Origin: an uncultured Christensenella sp.
Lineage (GTDB): Bacteria > Bacillota > Clostridia > Christensenellales > Borkfalkiaceae
Assembly: GCA_910577055.1 (NCBI GenBank)
Contig: CAJTKX010000001.1
Span: 496,001 to 560,000, forward strand
Direction: 5' to 3'
Length of the DNA: 64,000 nt
The notes under the pieces were generated by a model, which saw only the letters and a program-made list of their open reading frames with translations, searched no databases and was not told where the DNA came from. A program made the translations under genes and the position numbers. Shown here piece after piece: positions 1 to 7,007 of the stretch (its first letter is position 1; each line of letters begins with the position of its first letter).

Positions 1-1
1 C

Positions 2-388
2 AGCTTGATAAAAATAGCCCGTTTTGCGCATAAATACAGACAAGACGAAAATCCTTACGGCTGGATTTTAAAGATAGTGCGAAACACCGCGCTTGACCTT
101 ATTCGGAAGAAAAAAGCGCACCCCGCCGCGTCAACGGAAGAGTTTTTCTCCCTATCTTCCTCCGACTATGCGCCCGACAAGCGCGACGACGCTATTATGT
201 TAGAGCAAGCCATGCTAAGACTTGCCCACGACGAACGGCGGGCGATATATTTAAAGTACTTTATCGATATGACCGTGCGCGAAATTGCCGCGGAAATGAA
301 AATAAGCAAATCTGCGGCGGATAGGCTTATAAAAAAAGCCGAAGAAAATTTAAAAATAACGCTGTCCGCGGGACGGAAGGGCGATTAA
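2..388 (+). CDS. ECF-type RNA polymerase sigma factor, 5' truncated
   Basis: C-terminal part of a sigma-70 family, extracytoplasmic-function sigma factor. The frame is open at the window edge, so the true start lies upstream and part of region 2 is missing. The remaining region 2 shows the typical WILKIVRNTALDLIRKKK helix (promoter -10 contact). After an acidic linker comes region 4, with LAHDERRAIYLKYF and the helix-turn-helix EIAAEMKISKSAADRLIKKA, which contacts the -35 element. The gene lies 17 bases before a small membrane-protein gene, the usual arrangement of an ECF sigma factor with a membrane anti-sigma factor. Family assignment is firm; the specific ECF group and its signal cannot be read. 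Confidence 0.85.
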   Translation, partial: SLIKIARFAHKYRQDENPYGWILKIVRNTALDLIRKKKAHPAASTEEFFSLSSSDYAPDKRDDAIMLEQAMLRLAHDERRAIYLKYFIDMTVREIAAEMKISKSAADRLIKKAEENLKITLSAGRKGD

Positions 389-405
389 AATCGTTGTAAA
401 GAAGA

Positions 406-1101
406 ATGAAAGACCAACGGCTGGACGAACAATTTAAGGAGTATTTCGCGGGAGTAGATATCCCCGAGCTTCCCAATAATATAGTTTCCGACGCTAAAAA
501 GTCGGTTAAACGGCGCGAAAGCACGCTGCCGAGGTTTGCAAAAATAGCCTCGATTGCAGCGTCGTTCGTGCTGGTCTTTGCCGTTGCCGCAGTTTTGATT
601 GCGCGGGCGGATTTTTCCGCCGTTGCCCCCGACGGCGCCGCCGGCGACCCTCCCCCCGTTTCGACGTATGAAATTTCAGAGCTTAGATACGACGAAGCAA
701 ACGCTTATACCTTATCGAAAGTCGATAACTCGTTGAAGTTTATCGAAAACCTTGCGTATAAATCCAATTCCGAGGTAAAGGACGCGTATATAACCCGTTT
801 TGCCGACGAAACGACGGCGTTCGTGTATGCGGAAGTTACGTTTATTTCGGGCGCAAGATACGACGCGGAAATTTTCGTAGAATACGCGGCGGAAACATTC
901 GACCCCCTCAAAGGCTATCAAGACGGCGCGGCGGGAACTTACCGCGGGCTTTCTTACCGCCTTACAAAAGAAATTGCCGACAACGGCGAACCCGTCAACA
1001 AGCTGCTTGTAGAAAGGGGCGGCGTTAAATATTACTTTAACGTTCAGTCCTCTGACGAAAATTCCTATTTAAAGTGCATCGAACTTCTGTTGCAAAATTA
1101 A
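406..1101 (+). CDS. Single-span membrane protein, candidate anti-sigma factor
   Basis: Protein of 231 residues with no family I recognise from sequence. A charged N-terminal segment of about 45 residues (cytoplasmic) is followed by one hydrophobic helix (IASIAASFVLVFAVAAVLIA) and an external domain of about 160 residues. Its place directly after an ECF sigma gene and its topology suggest an anti-sigma factor that holds the sigma factor at the membrane. I see no zinc-binding HxxxCxxC motif of the ZAS class, so this rests on context. The external part (about residues 80-231) is beta-rich by eye and could sense the signal. It is followed by a secreted VWA lipoprotein gene that may belong to the same regulon. 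Confidence 0.55.
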   Translation: MKDQRLDEQFKEYFAGVDIPELPNNIVSDAKKSVKRRESTLPRFAKIASIAASFVLVFAVAAVLIARADFSAVAPDGAAGDPPPVSTYEISELRYDEANAYTLSKVDNSLKFIENLAYKSNSEVKDAYITRFADETTAFVYAEVTFISGARYDAEIFVEYAAETFDPLKGYQDGAAGTYRGLSYRLTKEIADNGEPVNKLLVERGGVKYYFNVQSSDENSYLKCIELLLQN

Positions 1102-1188
1102 TTTTGAAGTTTGCGGGACAAAAGCAAAACTTGTTTCGTTGTAATTGCAGCAAAACGGACGATGTTACCGTCCGAACGAGGTGGAAAG

Positions 1189-2694
1189 ATGAAAAAGAAA
1201 TTCGCTTTGATTTCAGTATCTTTAATAGGCGCGGCGTGCGTGGGATTAAGCGCGTGCAGCGGGTACGACAACGGTGGCGATTGGGGCGGCGCACCCGACC
1301 CGTCTTACACCGAAGTAGGCAACTACGACTATAATTCGATAGTAGAAAACGGTTTTAAAAGCGTTGGCGAAGCACCGTCTTCTTACTTCTCGTTGGACAG
1401 AAACACGGCAACTTATTCGCTTGTAAGGCGGCAGATTAACAACGGGCAGACCGTTGCACCCGACAGCGTGCGTATAGAAGAAATGATAAATTACTTCGGT
1501 TATGATTTTGCCGCGCCTACGGAAAAAGCGGTTGAGGTTTCTTCCTACCTTGCGCCTTGCCCGTGGAACGAAGAAAACCACCTTATGCTTGCGGGCGTAA
1601 AAACAGCCGAGTACAACATTGAAAACGAAAACTGCAATTATGTATTTTTAATAGACGTGTCCGGCTCGATGGCGGGCGAGGACAGAATAGGGCTTGCAAA
1701 GTACGGCATAGAAAAGCTTGTAGACGGCTTGGGAGAAAACGACGTTGTTTCCTTGGTCACTTATGCAAGCGGCGTTAAAACGGTTTTAGAGGGCAAGGAA
1801 TGTACCGCCGACAATAAAACGGATATCAAAAAAGCCGTAAACGGTTTGGTTGCAAACGGCGCGACAAGCGGCGGCGACGGGCTTGAAAGAGCGTATCGCT
1901 TAGCCGAAAACAGATTTATTGCGGGCGGCAACAACCGCGTTATACTTATATCCGACGGAGATTTTAACGTAGGCTTAACCTCTCAGACCGAGCTGAAAGA
2001 ATTTATCCAAGAAAAAGCAAAAAGCGGCGTGTATCTCTCTGTTATGGGCGTAGGTATGGGCAACACGCGCGACACAATTTTGGAAACGCTTGCGACATGC
2101 GGCAACGGCAACTATGCTTATCTTGACAACAAAACCGAGGCGGAAAAAGTTTTCGTCCAAGAATTAAGCTCAACTTTAAAGACGGTTGCAAAGGACGCCA
2201 AGGCTGGCGTAACTTTTACGGAAAACGTAGAAAAATACAGACTTATAGGCTACGATACAAAAATAATTTCCGCAGAAGATTTCGGAAACGAAAAGACGGA
2301 CGCGGGCGAAATAGGCAGCAACCTATGCGTTGCGGCGCTGTATGAGGTTAAGCTTACGGAATTCTATATGCCCGACGAAGTGGGCGCGGACGCTAAGCTT
2401 GCGGATATAGAAGTGCGCTATAAGGACGTGCGCGCCGCCGCGGAAATATCAGACAGTGTTAAAAACGAGGTTTATGTTAACGCCTCCTCCACCGAGAATG
2501 ACGATTTTAAATTCATAAGCTGCGTGGCGGAGTTCGGACTGTTGCTTAGGCAGTCCGCATACAAGGGCGACGCGTCGTTTGAAAGCGTTTTGGCGCGGCT
2601 TAACGGTCTGTCCGCCTATATAAACGCCGACCCTTTGAAAAAAGAATTTATCGAATTGGTAGGCAAGGCTTCGGAAAGCCCGGCATATAAGTAA
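1189..2694 (+). CDS. YfbK-like VWA-domain lipoprotein
   Basis: Secreted lipoprotein of 501 residues. The ATG at 1189 is preferred over an in-frame ATG at 1111 because GAGGTGG lies 4 bases upstream and the protein then begins with a clean signal peptide ending in the lipobox LSAC. The region around residues 55-110 matches the YfbK N-terminal domain (YFSLDRNTATYSLVRRQ and RIEEMINYFGYDF). A von Willebrand type A domain follows with an intact MIDAS metal site (DVSGSM). The C-terminal part resembles DUF3520 (DAGEIGSNLCVAALYE). YfbK-type proteins are membrane-anchored and often sit beside ECF sigma genes; their molecular role is poorly known. A short GC hairpin (1156-1174) precedes the ribosome site. 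Confidence 0.85.
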   Translation: MKKKFALISVSLIGAACVGLSACSGYDNGGDWGGAPDPSYTEVGNYDYNSIVENGFKSVGEAPSSYFSLDRNTATYSLVRRQINNGQTVAPDSVRIEEMINYFGYDFAAPTEKAVEVSSYLAPCPWNEENHLMLAGVKTAEYNIENENCNYVFLIDVSGSMAGEDRIGLAKYGIEKLVDGLGENDVVSLVTYASGVKTVLEGKECTADNKTDIKKAVNGLVANGATSGGDGLERAYRLAENRFIAGGNNRVILISDGDFNVGLTSQTELKEFIQEKAKSGVYLSVMGVGMGNTRDTILETLATCGNGNYAYLDNKTEAEKVFVQELSSTLKTVAKDAKAGVTFTENVEKYRLIGYDTKIISAEDFGNEKTDAGEIGSNLCVAALYEVKLTEFYMPDEVGADAKLADIEVRYKDVRAAAEISDSVKNEVYVNASSTENDDFKFISCVAEFGLLLRQSAYKGDASFESVLARLNGLSAYINADPLKKEFIELVGKASESPAYK

Positions 2695-2701
2695 TTAAAA
2701 C

Positions 2702-2735
2702 AAGCCGCTTGCGGAATATTCCGCAAGCGGCTTTT
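2702..2735. terminator. Bidirectional terminator between VWA gene and purA
   Basis: Perfect 13-bp inverted repeat (AAGCCGCTTGCGG / CCGCAAGCGGCTT) with a 6-base loop and a T-rich flank on the plus strand (TTTTATTTG). It lies between two convergent genes and can serve both. Confidence 0.85.
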
Positions 2736-2747
2736 ATTTGTTGATTT

Positions 2748-4028
2748 TTATTTCATTTCAATGCACGCTTCGCGCTCTGCGCCGACCGAAACGTACTTAA
2801 TCTTGCAGTCGCAAAGTTTTTCCAAAAGGCGGATATAGTCAAGCGCTTCTTTGGGCAAATCCTCTTTCTTTCTGCACTTGGTTATGTCGCAATGCCAACC
2901 CTTTACCTTTTCGAACACGGGCTTACACTCGTCCAAAACGTCGGTGAAAGGGAACTCGTCAATGACTTTGTCGTTTAAAAGATAATGCGTGCAGATTTCG
3001 ATTTCTTCGTAGTCGTCAAGCACGTCAAGCTTGGTAAGCGCGATTTCGTCCGCGCCTTGGCAACGTATGCCGTAGCGGGAAGCAACCACGTCAAAAGGAC
3101 CTACCCTTCTGGGTCTGCCCGTCGCCGCGCCGTATTCGCCGCCGAGCGCACGGAGTTTTTCCGCCTTTTCGCCGAAGTATTCGCAAGTAAAAGGACCCGC
3201 GCCCACACAGCTTGAATAAGCCTTCATAATGCCGACGGAGTTATCGAGTTTAAGGTTTGGCACGCCCGCGCCGATAGGTGCGTAAGCCGCGATTGTTGAC
3301 GACGACGAGGTATAAGGCACGATGCCGAAATCGATATCGCGGAGCGCGCCGAGCTGAGCTTCGAACATAATATTCTTGCCCTTCTTGTTCGCGTCGTTAA
3401 GATACAGCCCCGTATCGCAAACGTATTTTGCAAGCGGCTTGCCGTAAGTTTCGAAATACTCAATCATTTCGTCCACGGTTACGGGGTCGAAACCGTAAGC
3501 CTTAATAGTCATATTCTTCCACGCAACGATATCGGGCAAACGTTTGTATAAAAGCGCGGTATTCAACAGCTCGCCCATTCTGAACGCCTTTTTCATATAC
3601 TTATCCGCGTAGACGGGCGCAATTCCGCGGCGGGTCGAGCCGTACGGCTTACCCGTAGCTTTTGTAAGTCTGTCCTCTTCCATTATATCTTGCAATACGT
3701 TGTAAGGCATAGTGATAATGGCTTTATCGCTGATTTTCAAATTTTCGGGAGAGATTTTTATGCCGCCCTCTCTAAGTCTTTCGATTTCGCCGCAGAGGTG
3801 CTTTATATCTATAACCATTCCCGCGCCCAAAACGTTGACTACGCTATCTCTGAGAATACCCGACGGCAAAAGATTTAAAATGAATTTACCCTTTTCGTTA
3901 ATGACGGTGTGCCCCGCATTGTTTCCGCCTTGATAGCGGCAGACGATATCGAACTTTTCGGAAAGAAGGTCAACCATTCTTCCCTTGCCTTCGTCGCCCC
4001 AATTTATTCCGCAGATACTCGTTAGCAT
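2748..4028 (-). CDS. purA: Adenylosuccinate synthetase
   Basis: Cytosolic enzyme of AMP synthesis: IMP + aspartate + GTP to adenylosuccinate. The 426-residue length is normal for bacteria. The N-terminus has the GDEGKG loop (INWGDEGKGRMVDLL) with the catalytic Asp and the GGNNAGHTV motif. GSTRRGIAPVYADK, the TGRPRRVGPFD region near residue 305 and the C-terminal GTP-binding KLDVLD are also present. It is transcribed alone from a consensus promoter (4065-4093), with the ribosome site AAAGGTGGGG before the ATG. The roughly 30-base leader leaves no room for a purine riboswitch, so control, if any, would be by a repressor. Convergent with the VWA gene and sharing its terminator. Confidence 0.97.
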   Translation of the reverse strand: MLTSICGINWGDEGKGRMVDLLSEKFDIVCRYQGGNNAGHTVINEKGKFILNLLPSGILRDSVVNVLGAGMVIDIKHLCGEIERLREGGIKISPENLKISDKAIITMPYNVLQDIMEEDRLTKATGKPYGSTRRGIAPVYADKYMKKAFRMGELLNTALLYKRLPDIVAWKNMTIKAYGFDPVTVDEMIEYFETYGKPLAKYVCDTGLYLNDANKKGKNIMFEAQLGALRDIDFGIVPYTSSSSTIAAYAPIGAGVPNLKLDNSVGIMKAYSSCVGAGPFTCEYFGEKAEKLRALGGEYGAATGRPRRVGPFDVVASRYGIRCQGADEIALTKLDVLDDYEEIEICTHYLLNDKVIDEFPFTDVLDECKPVFEKVKGWHCDITKCRKKEDLPKEALDYIRLLEKLCDCKIKYVSVGAEREACIEMK

Positions 4029-4064
4029 AATTCCCCACCTTTGTTGGTTTTTATTACTCTATAC

Positions 4065-4093
4065 ATTATAGCCCAACCCGCCCGCATAGTCAA
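4065..4093 (-). promoter_or_regulatory. purA promoter
   Basis: On the minus strand: TTGACT, 17 bases, TATAAT. The predicted start near 4058 leaves a leader of about 30 bases before purA. Confidence 0.85.
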
Positions 4094-4094
4094 G

Positions 4095-4121
4095 AAAAAA
4101 CCGCCGAATAAAATCGGCGGC
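4095..4121 (-). terminator. Terminator after the S-4TM gene
   Basis: Hairpin GCCGCCGA / TCGGCGGT with a 6-base loop, followed on the minus strand by TTTTTT, 8 bases beyond the stop codon at 4129. Confidence 0.88.
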
Positions 4122-4128
4122 TTAATTT

Positions 4129-4710
4129 TCATTTCTTTTTCTTTTTAGGTTCGGCGGACTTTTTTTGCGCGGGTTTTTTAACCGCCGCGCGCTTGGTTGC
4201 GTCGGTTGCCGCAATCTGTTTTTGCGCCTTTTGCTGCTTCTTTTTTCTTTCAAGCTGCTTCAAGGTTTCCATATCGATGTCGCGCTGAACTATAAGCGAC
4301 TTGCCCTTGGGCTGAGCGATTACCCCCTTTTGTATAAGCGCTTTTTGCTTTAACTCCACTATCGCCGAACGGAAGCGCTCGGTTACGCCCGTCTGCAACA
4401 CTTCTACGCCCCTTTTGAACATCTTTTTGAAGAAGTTGAAAATAACGGGGCGGTTTCTGTACATTTCATATTCGAGCTGTTGCACATAATAGTGCATTCT
4501 TGCAAGCCTTTCGGTAGAAACGTCGCCGTCCGCAAAGAAATTATCGATATCCGCGCAAGTTTTTGTACAGTTGCGCATACACTCCTTGGCGCTGTTACAG
4601 TCCTTTATTATAGGACTTACAAGCGGATAGAACGCAATTATCAAGGCAAGATATTCCTTGGTTTCGGTTTTAAGGAAAATCATTCCCACAAACAGCGCGA
4701 CGACTGCCAT
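4129..4710 (-). pseudogene. S-4TM pore-effector gene, 3' part after an in-frame stop
   Basis: C-terminal half of the gene that begins at 5223. It is in the same frame as the 5' part, separated only by TAA at 4744-4746 and ten sense codons. The third membrane helix (RIFYIYFFFLMAVVALFVGMIFL) begins in those ten codons, before the first ATG at 4710, so translation from that ATG would lose part of a helix. A fourth helix (YLALIIAFYPLVSPII), a cysteine-rich stretch (KDCNSAKECMRNCTKTC), an amphipathic region and a Lys/Ala-rich tail ending in KKKKK follow. No ribosome site precedes the ATG. S-4TM proteins are predicted pore-forming effectors in nucleotide-signal defence systems. I call this a probable pseudogene; readthrough or a two-part gene remains possible. 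Confidence 0.6.
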
Positions 4711-4743
4711 CAAAAAGAAGAAATATATGTAAAATATTCGGCT

Positions 4744-5223
4744 TTAAATATATTTGTTAGTAGCCGCGTTAATACGGCAGACGTATAAATAGCTGTAATC
4801 GTCGCTTATATCGGAAGGAACGGAAATTTTGTACTTTTCCTCGACCTCTTGCGCCTTATAAAGCCCCTTGCGTATTGCAAGCTCGTTTAAATCGTTTGTA
4901 AGCTCCCTATCGTATTCTATTTTGGAGAACGGCGAGCCGGTTACGCCCGTTTCGTACAGTTGCAGCGAGTGTATGCCCGCGTCCTTGTGCTTGGTTAAAA
5001 AGGAAGTTACGCACTCTGTCACGATAGACAGCGCAAACGAAACTATCGAACAGATAAGGTTGTATTCGGTTTTAACTTGCGGAATAAACGAAAGCACTAT
5101 GGGAACTATCGCAAGAATATAAAGAAGAACTTTGATTATCTTCAATGCCGTAAAAATACGTTTCGAGGCATAATGACATTTAGCGTGCTTATTCTGTCCG
5201 CATCTTTCGTCAACTCTGTTCAC
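4744..5223 (-). pseudogene. S-4TM family pore-forming effector, 5' part ending at a premature TAA
   Basis: N-terminal 159 residues. The GTG at 5223 is chosen because AAAGGAGG lies 5 bases upstream; an upstream in-frame TTG at 5250 precedes that site. Features: a CHYASKRIF start like the A-x-x-Y-x-x-AK motif of S-4TM proteins, two helices (IIKVLLYILAIVPIVLSFI and LICSIVSFALSIVTECV), then a cytoplasmic region with KHKDAGIHSLQLYETGV (like the IQExFDxxV segment) and YLYVCRINAATNKY (like the CQRxN segment). The frame then hits TAA and continues open into the 3' part with helices three and four. The whole would be about 360 residues. No nucleotide cyclase or CBASS partner lies nearby. Family call is by motif memory. 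Confidence 0.6.
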
Positions 5224-5257
5224 TGCTTCCTCCTTTAAATAGTTTCGCAAATAGGGT

Positions 5258-5289
5258 GCGCGCCCCGAAAATGTAATTTCGGGGCGCGC
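5258..5289 (-). promoter_or_regulatory. Strong leader hairpin before the S-4TM gene
   Basis: 13-bp perfect inverted repeat (GCGCGCCCCGAAA / TTTCGGGGCGCGC) with a 6-base loop. It sits downstream of a promoter at 5301-5328 and 35 bases before the GTG start. No U-run follows, so it may be an mRNA 5' structure or an attenuator rather than a simple terminator of the upstream CLC gene. Confidence 0.55.
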
Positions 5290-5300
5290 CGTTTATTATA

Positions 5301-5328
5301 ATTATAAATATTTAATCGGCCTTGTCAA
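5301..5328 (-). promoter_or_regulatory. Promoter of the S-4TM gene
   Basis: Minus strand TTGACA, 16 bases, TATAAT, with a second TATAAT directly after it (5295-5300). The interrupted gene therefore still has a good promoter. Confidence 0.7.
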
Positions 5329-5338
5329 CTTGTCCTTT

Positions 5339-6934
5339 TTATTGTTTGCCGACTATCGAATACATATAATCCAACAACTCTTTCTCGTCGTCGGTTTCAC
5401 ACTCGAAAATTATGCACTCGCCCGCGTGCAGCACGGTTTCGCCGTCGGCAACGCTTTCCTTACCGTCCTCTTTTATAACCCCGACAACAAGCCCGTTGGT
5501 GGGCCATACGATTTTTCTTACAGCCGCGCCGTCCGCTTTGGAGTTAGCCATAATTTTGAGTTCGAGGCGGATTTTTCTGACCTTGTCGTAGAGTTTTTCG
5601 TCGGCGATGTACTGCTCTAAATTCTTTTCGTAAATAGCTTCGGTTTTAAACAGCATACCGATAAGATAGCCTATGGCAATACCCAACAGCGCGGGTAAGA
5701 AGTTTACGAACTGACCCGTCAGCTCGAACACCATAACAATACCCGTTATGGGCGCTTTGACTATGCAAGTGAAGAACGCCGCCATACAGATTATTATAAG
5801 ATAGTCGCCGTAGCGCGCGTCCATTCCACCCATTTGGAATAAAAGAGATAAAATTGCGCCCAAGCCCGCGCCGATTGCAAGCATAGGAATGAACACGCCG
5901 CAAGGCACGCCGCAGCCCATTGTCATAACCGCCGTGATAAAGCGGATAACAACGATAACTGCAAGGCTTGCTATAAGCCCGATGCCGAATACGCTTATTT
6001 CCCCCTCTCCGTGGGAAGAAAGCGAATCGATAAAGCTGTGTCCGCCGCCAAGCGAATAAACGGTAATAAGCCCGAACGCGCCCGCAAGCACAAAGGGAAT
6101 TATATACTTGCCTATGCCGTGTAAAAAGCTGATTTTTTTGAAAAGGCGTTTTGTTGCAAATACAAGGTAATAGAACCCTACGCCCGCAAGCGAAACGATA
6201 AGCGCGGCAAGCGCAACCCACAAGAAGAACAAAAGGTCGGAACCGCCAAATCCGATTTGGGCGAATTCGAACCCGTCGAACGCAAAGCCCACGCCGAAGC
6301 CCATTGCGGGGCGGATAGCGTTTCTTGTAACGACGGCGGTAACAACGCTTATAGCCGCACAAATGAACACTTGGGGCGAGAACGAGCGGAAAGCTTCCTC
6401 TAAGGCGAACACGACGCCCGTAATCGGCGCGTTAAACGCGACGGCAAGACCCGCCGACGCGCCGCTTGCGATTTGCAACCTTTTAACCATTTGGTTGCGC
6501 TTTAAAAGGGTGCCCGTTGCCGAGCCGCAGCAGCCGCCTATTTCCAACGACGGACCTTCCGCGCCCGCGGGGTAGCCCATAACTACGCAAGCCAAAGACG
6601 CAGCAAACATCGAGGTAAGCGTGATATACCACTTAAAGCGGACTACGCCGCGCGCCGCCCCCTCTATCTGCGGTATGCCGCTTCCGCGTATCATGGGGAC
6701 GAGCTTAACGAGCGTGCCAATAACGAGCGCTCCCGCCGCAAGCCCGACGAACAAAAGGGGAATAAACGCGGGGTTTTCGAGGAACATCGAATACAGTTTT
6801 TCCGAAGTCCCCTCGCCAAGCGACATTAAAATATTATAAAAGGTTACGACAACGCCCGCAAAAAGTCCCGTTAAAACGGACATAATTACCATATTCAGGG
6901 CGTTATCCCATACCAAACGCGAATACTTCTTCAT
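5339..6934 (-). CDS. CLC-family chloride channel / Cl-H+ antiporter with RCK-C domain
   Basis: Membrane protein of 531 residues. The CLC core spans about residues 10-435, with the signature loops GSGIPQ (near 83), GAEGPSLEIGG (near 125, carrying the gating glutamate) and GVFIP (near 335). ALEEAF near residue 178 holds a glutamate at the internal proton-glutamate position, so exchange rather than pure channel activity is likely. In the second loop the usual Lys/Arg before Glu (GREGP) is Ala. After the core, LELKIMANSKADG to LLDYMYS is a TrkA-C/RCK-C type regulatory domain, often ligand-binding. The ATG lies only about 3 bases from the predicted transcription start and lacks a ribosome site. 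It is transcribed toward the S-4TM gene. Confidence 0.92.
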   Translation of the reverse strand: MKKYSRLVWDNALNMVIMSVLTGLFAGVVVTFYNILMSLGEGTSEKLYSMFLENPAFIPLLFVGLAAGALVIGTLVKLVPMIRGSGIPQIEGAARGVVRFKWYITLTSMFAASLACVVMGYPAGAEGPSLEIGGCCGSATGTLLKRNQMVKRLQIASGASAGLAVAFNAPITGVVFALEEAFRSFSPQVFICAAISVVTAVVTRNAIRPAMGFGVGFAFDGFEFAQIGFGGSDLLFFLWVALAALIVSLAGVGFYYLVFATKRLFKKISFLHGIGKYIIPFVLAGAFGLITVYSLGGGHSFIDSLSSHGEGEISVFGIGLIASLAVIVVIRFITAVMTMGCGVPCGVFIPMLAIGAGLGAILSLLFQMGGMDARYGDYLIIICMAAFFTCIVKAPITGIVMVFELTGQFVNFLPALLGIAIGYLIGMLFKTEAIYEKNLEQYIADEKLYDKVRKIRLELKIMANSKADGAAVRKIVWPTNGLVVGVIKEDGKESVADGETVLHAGECIIFECETDDEKELLDYMYSIVGKQ

Positions 6935-6943
6935 TACTTTGCA

Positions 6944-6972
6944 ATTATAACACGCACATAAAAAATTGTCAT
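6944..6972 (-). promoter_or_regulatory. Promoter of the CLC gene (near-leaderless)
   Basis: Minus strand ATGACA, 17 bases, TATAAT. The ATG begins 10 bases after the -10 box, so the mRNA leader would be about 3 bases, with no Shine-Dalgarno sequence. Confidence 0.75.
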
Positions 6973-6973
6973 T

Positions 6974-7002
6974 AAAAAAGCCCCTCGGCGGGGGACTTTT
7001 TT
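6974..7002 (-). terminator. Terminator after glutamine synthetase III
   Basis: Hairpin built on AGTCCCC / GGGGCTTTTTT in the minus direction, with six T residues, 6 bases beyond the stop codon of the GSIII gene. It overlaps the CLC promoter -35 region. Confidence 0.82.
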
Positions 7003-7007
7003 ATGCT

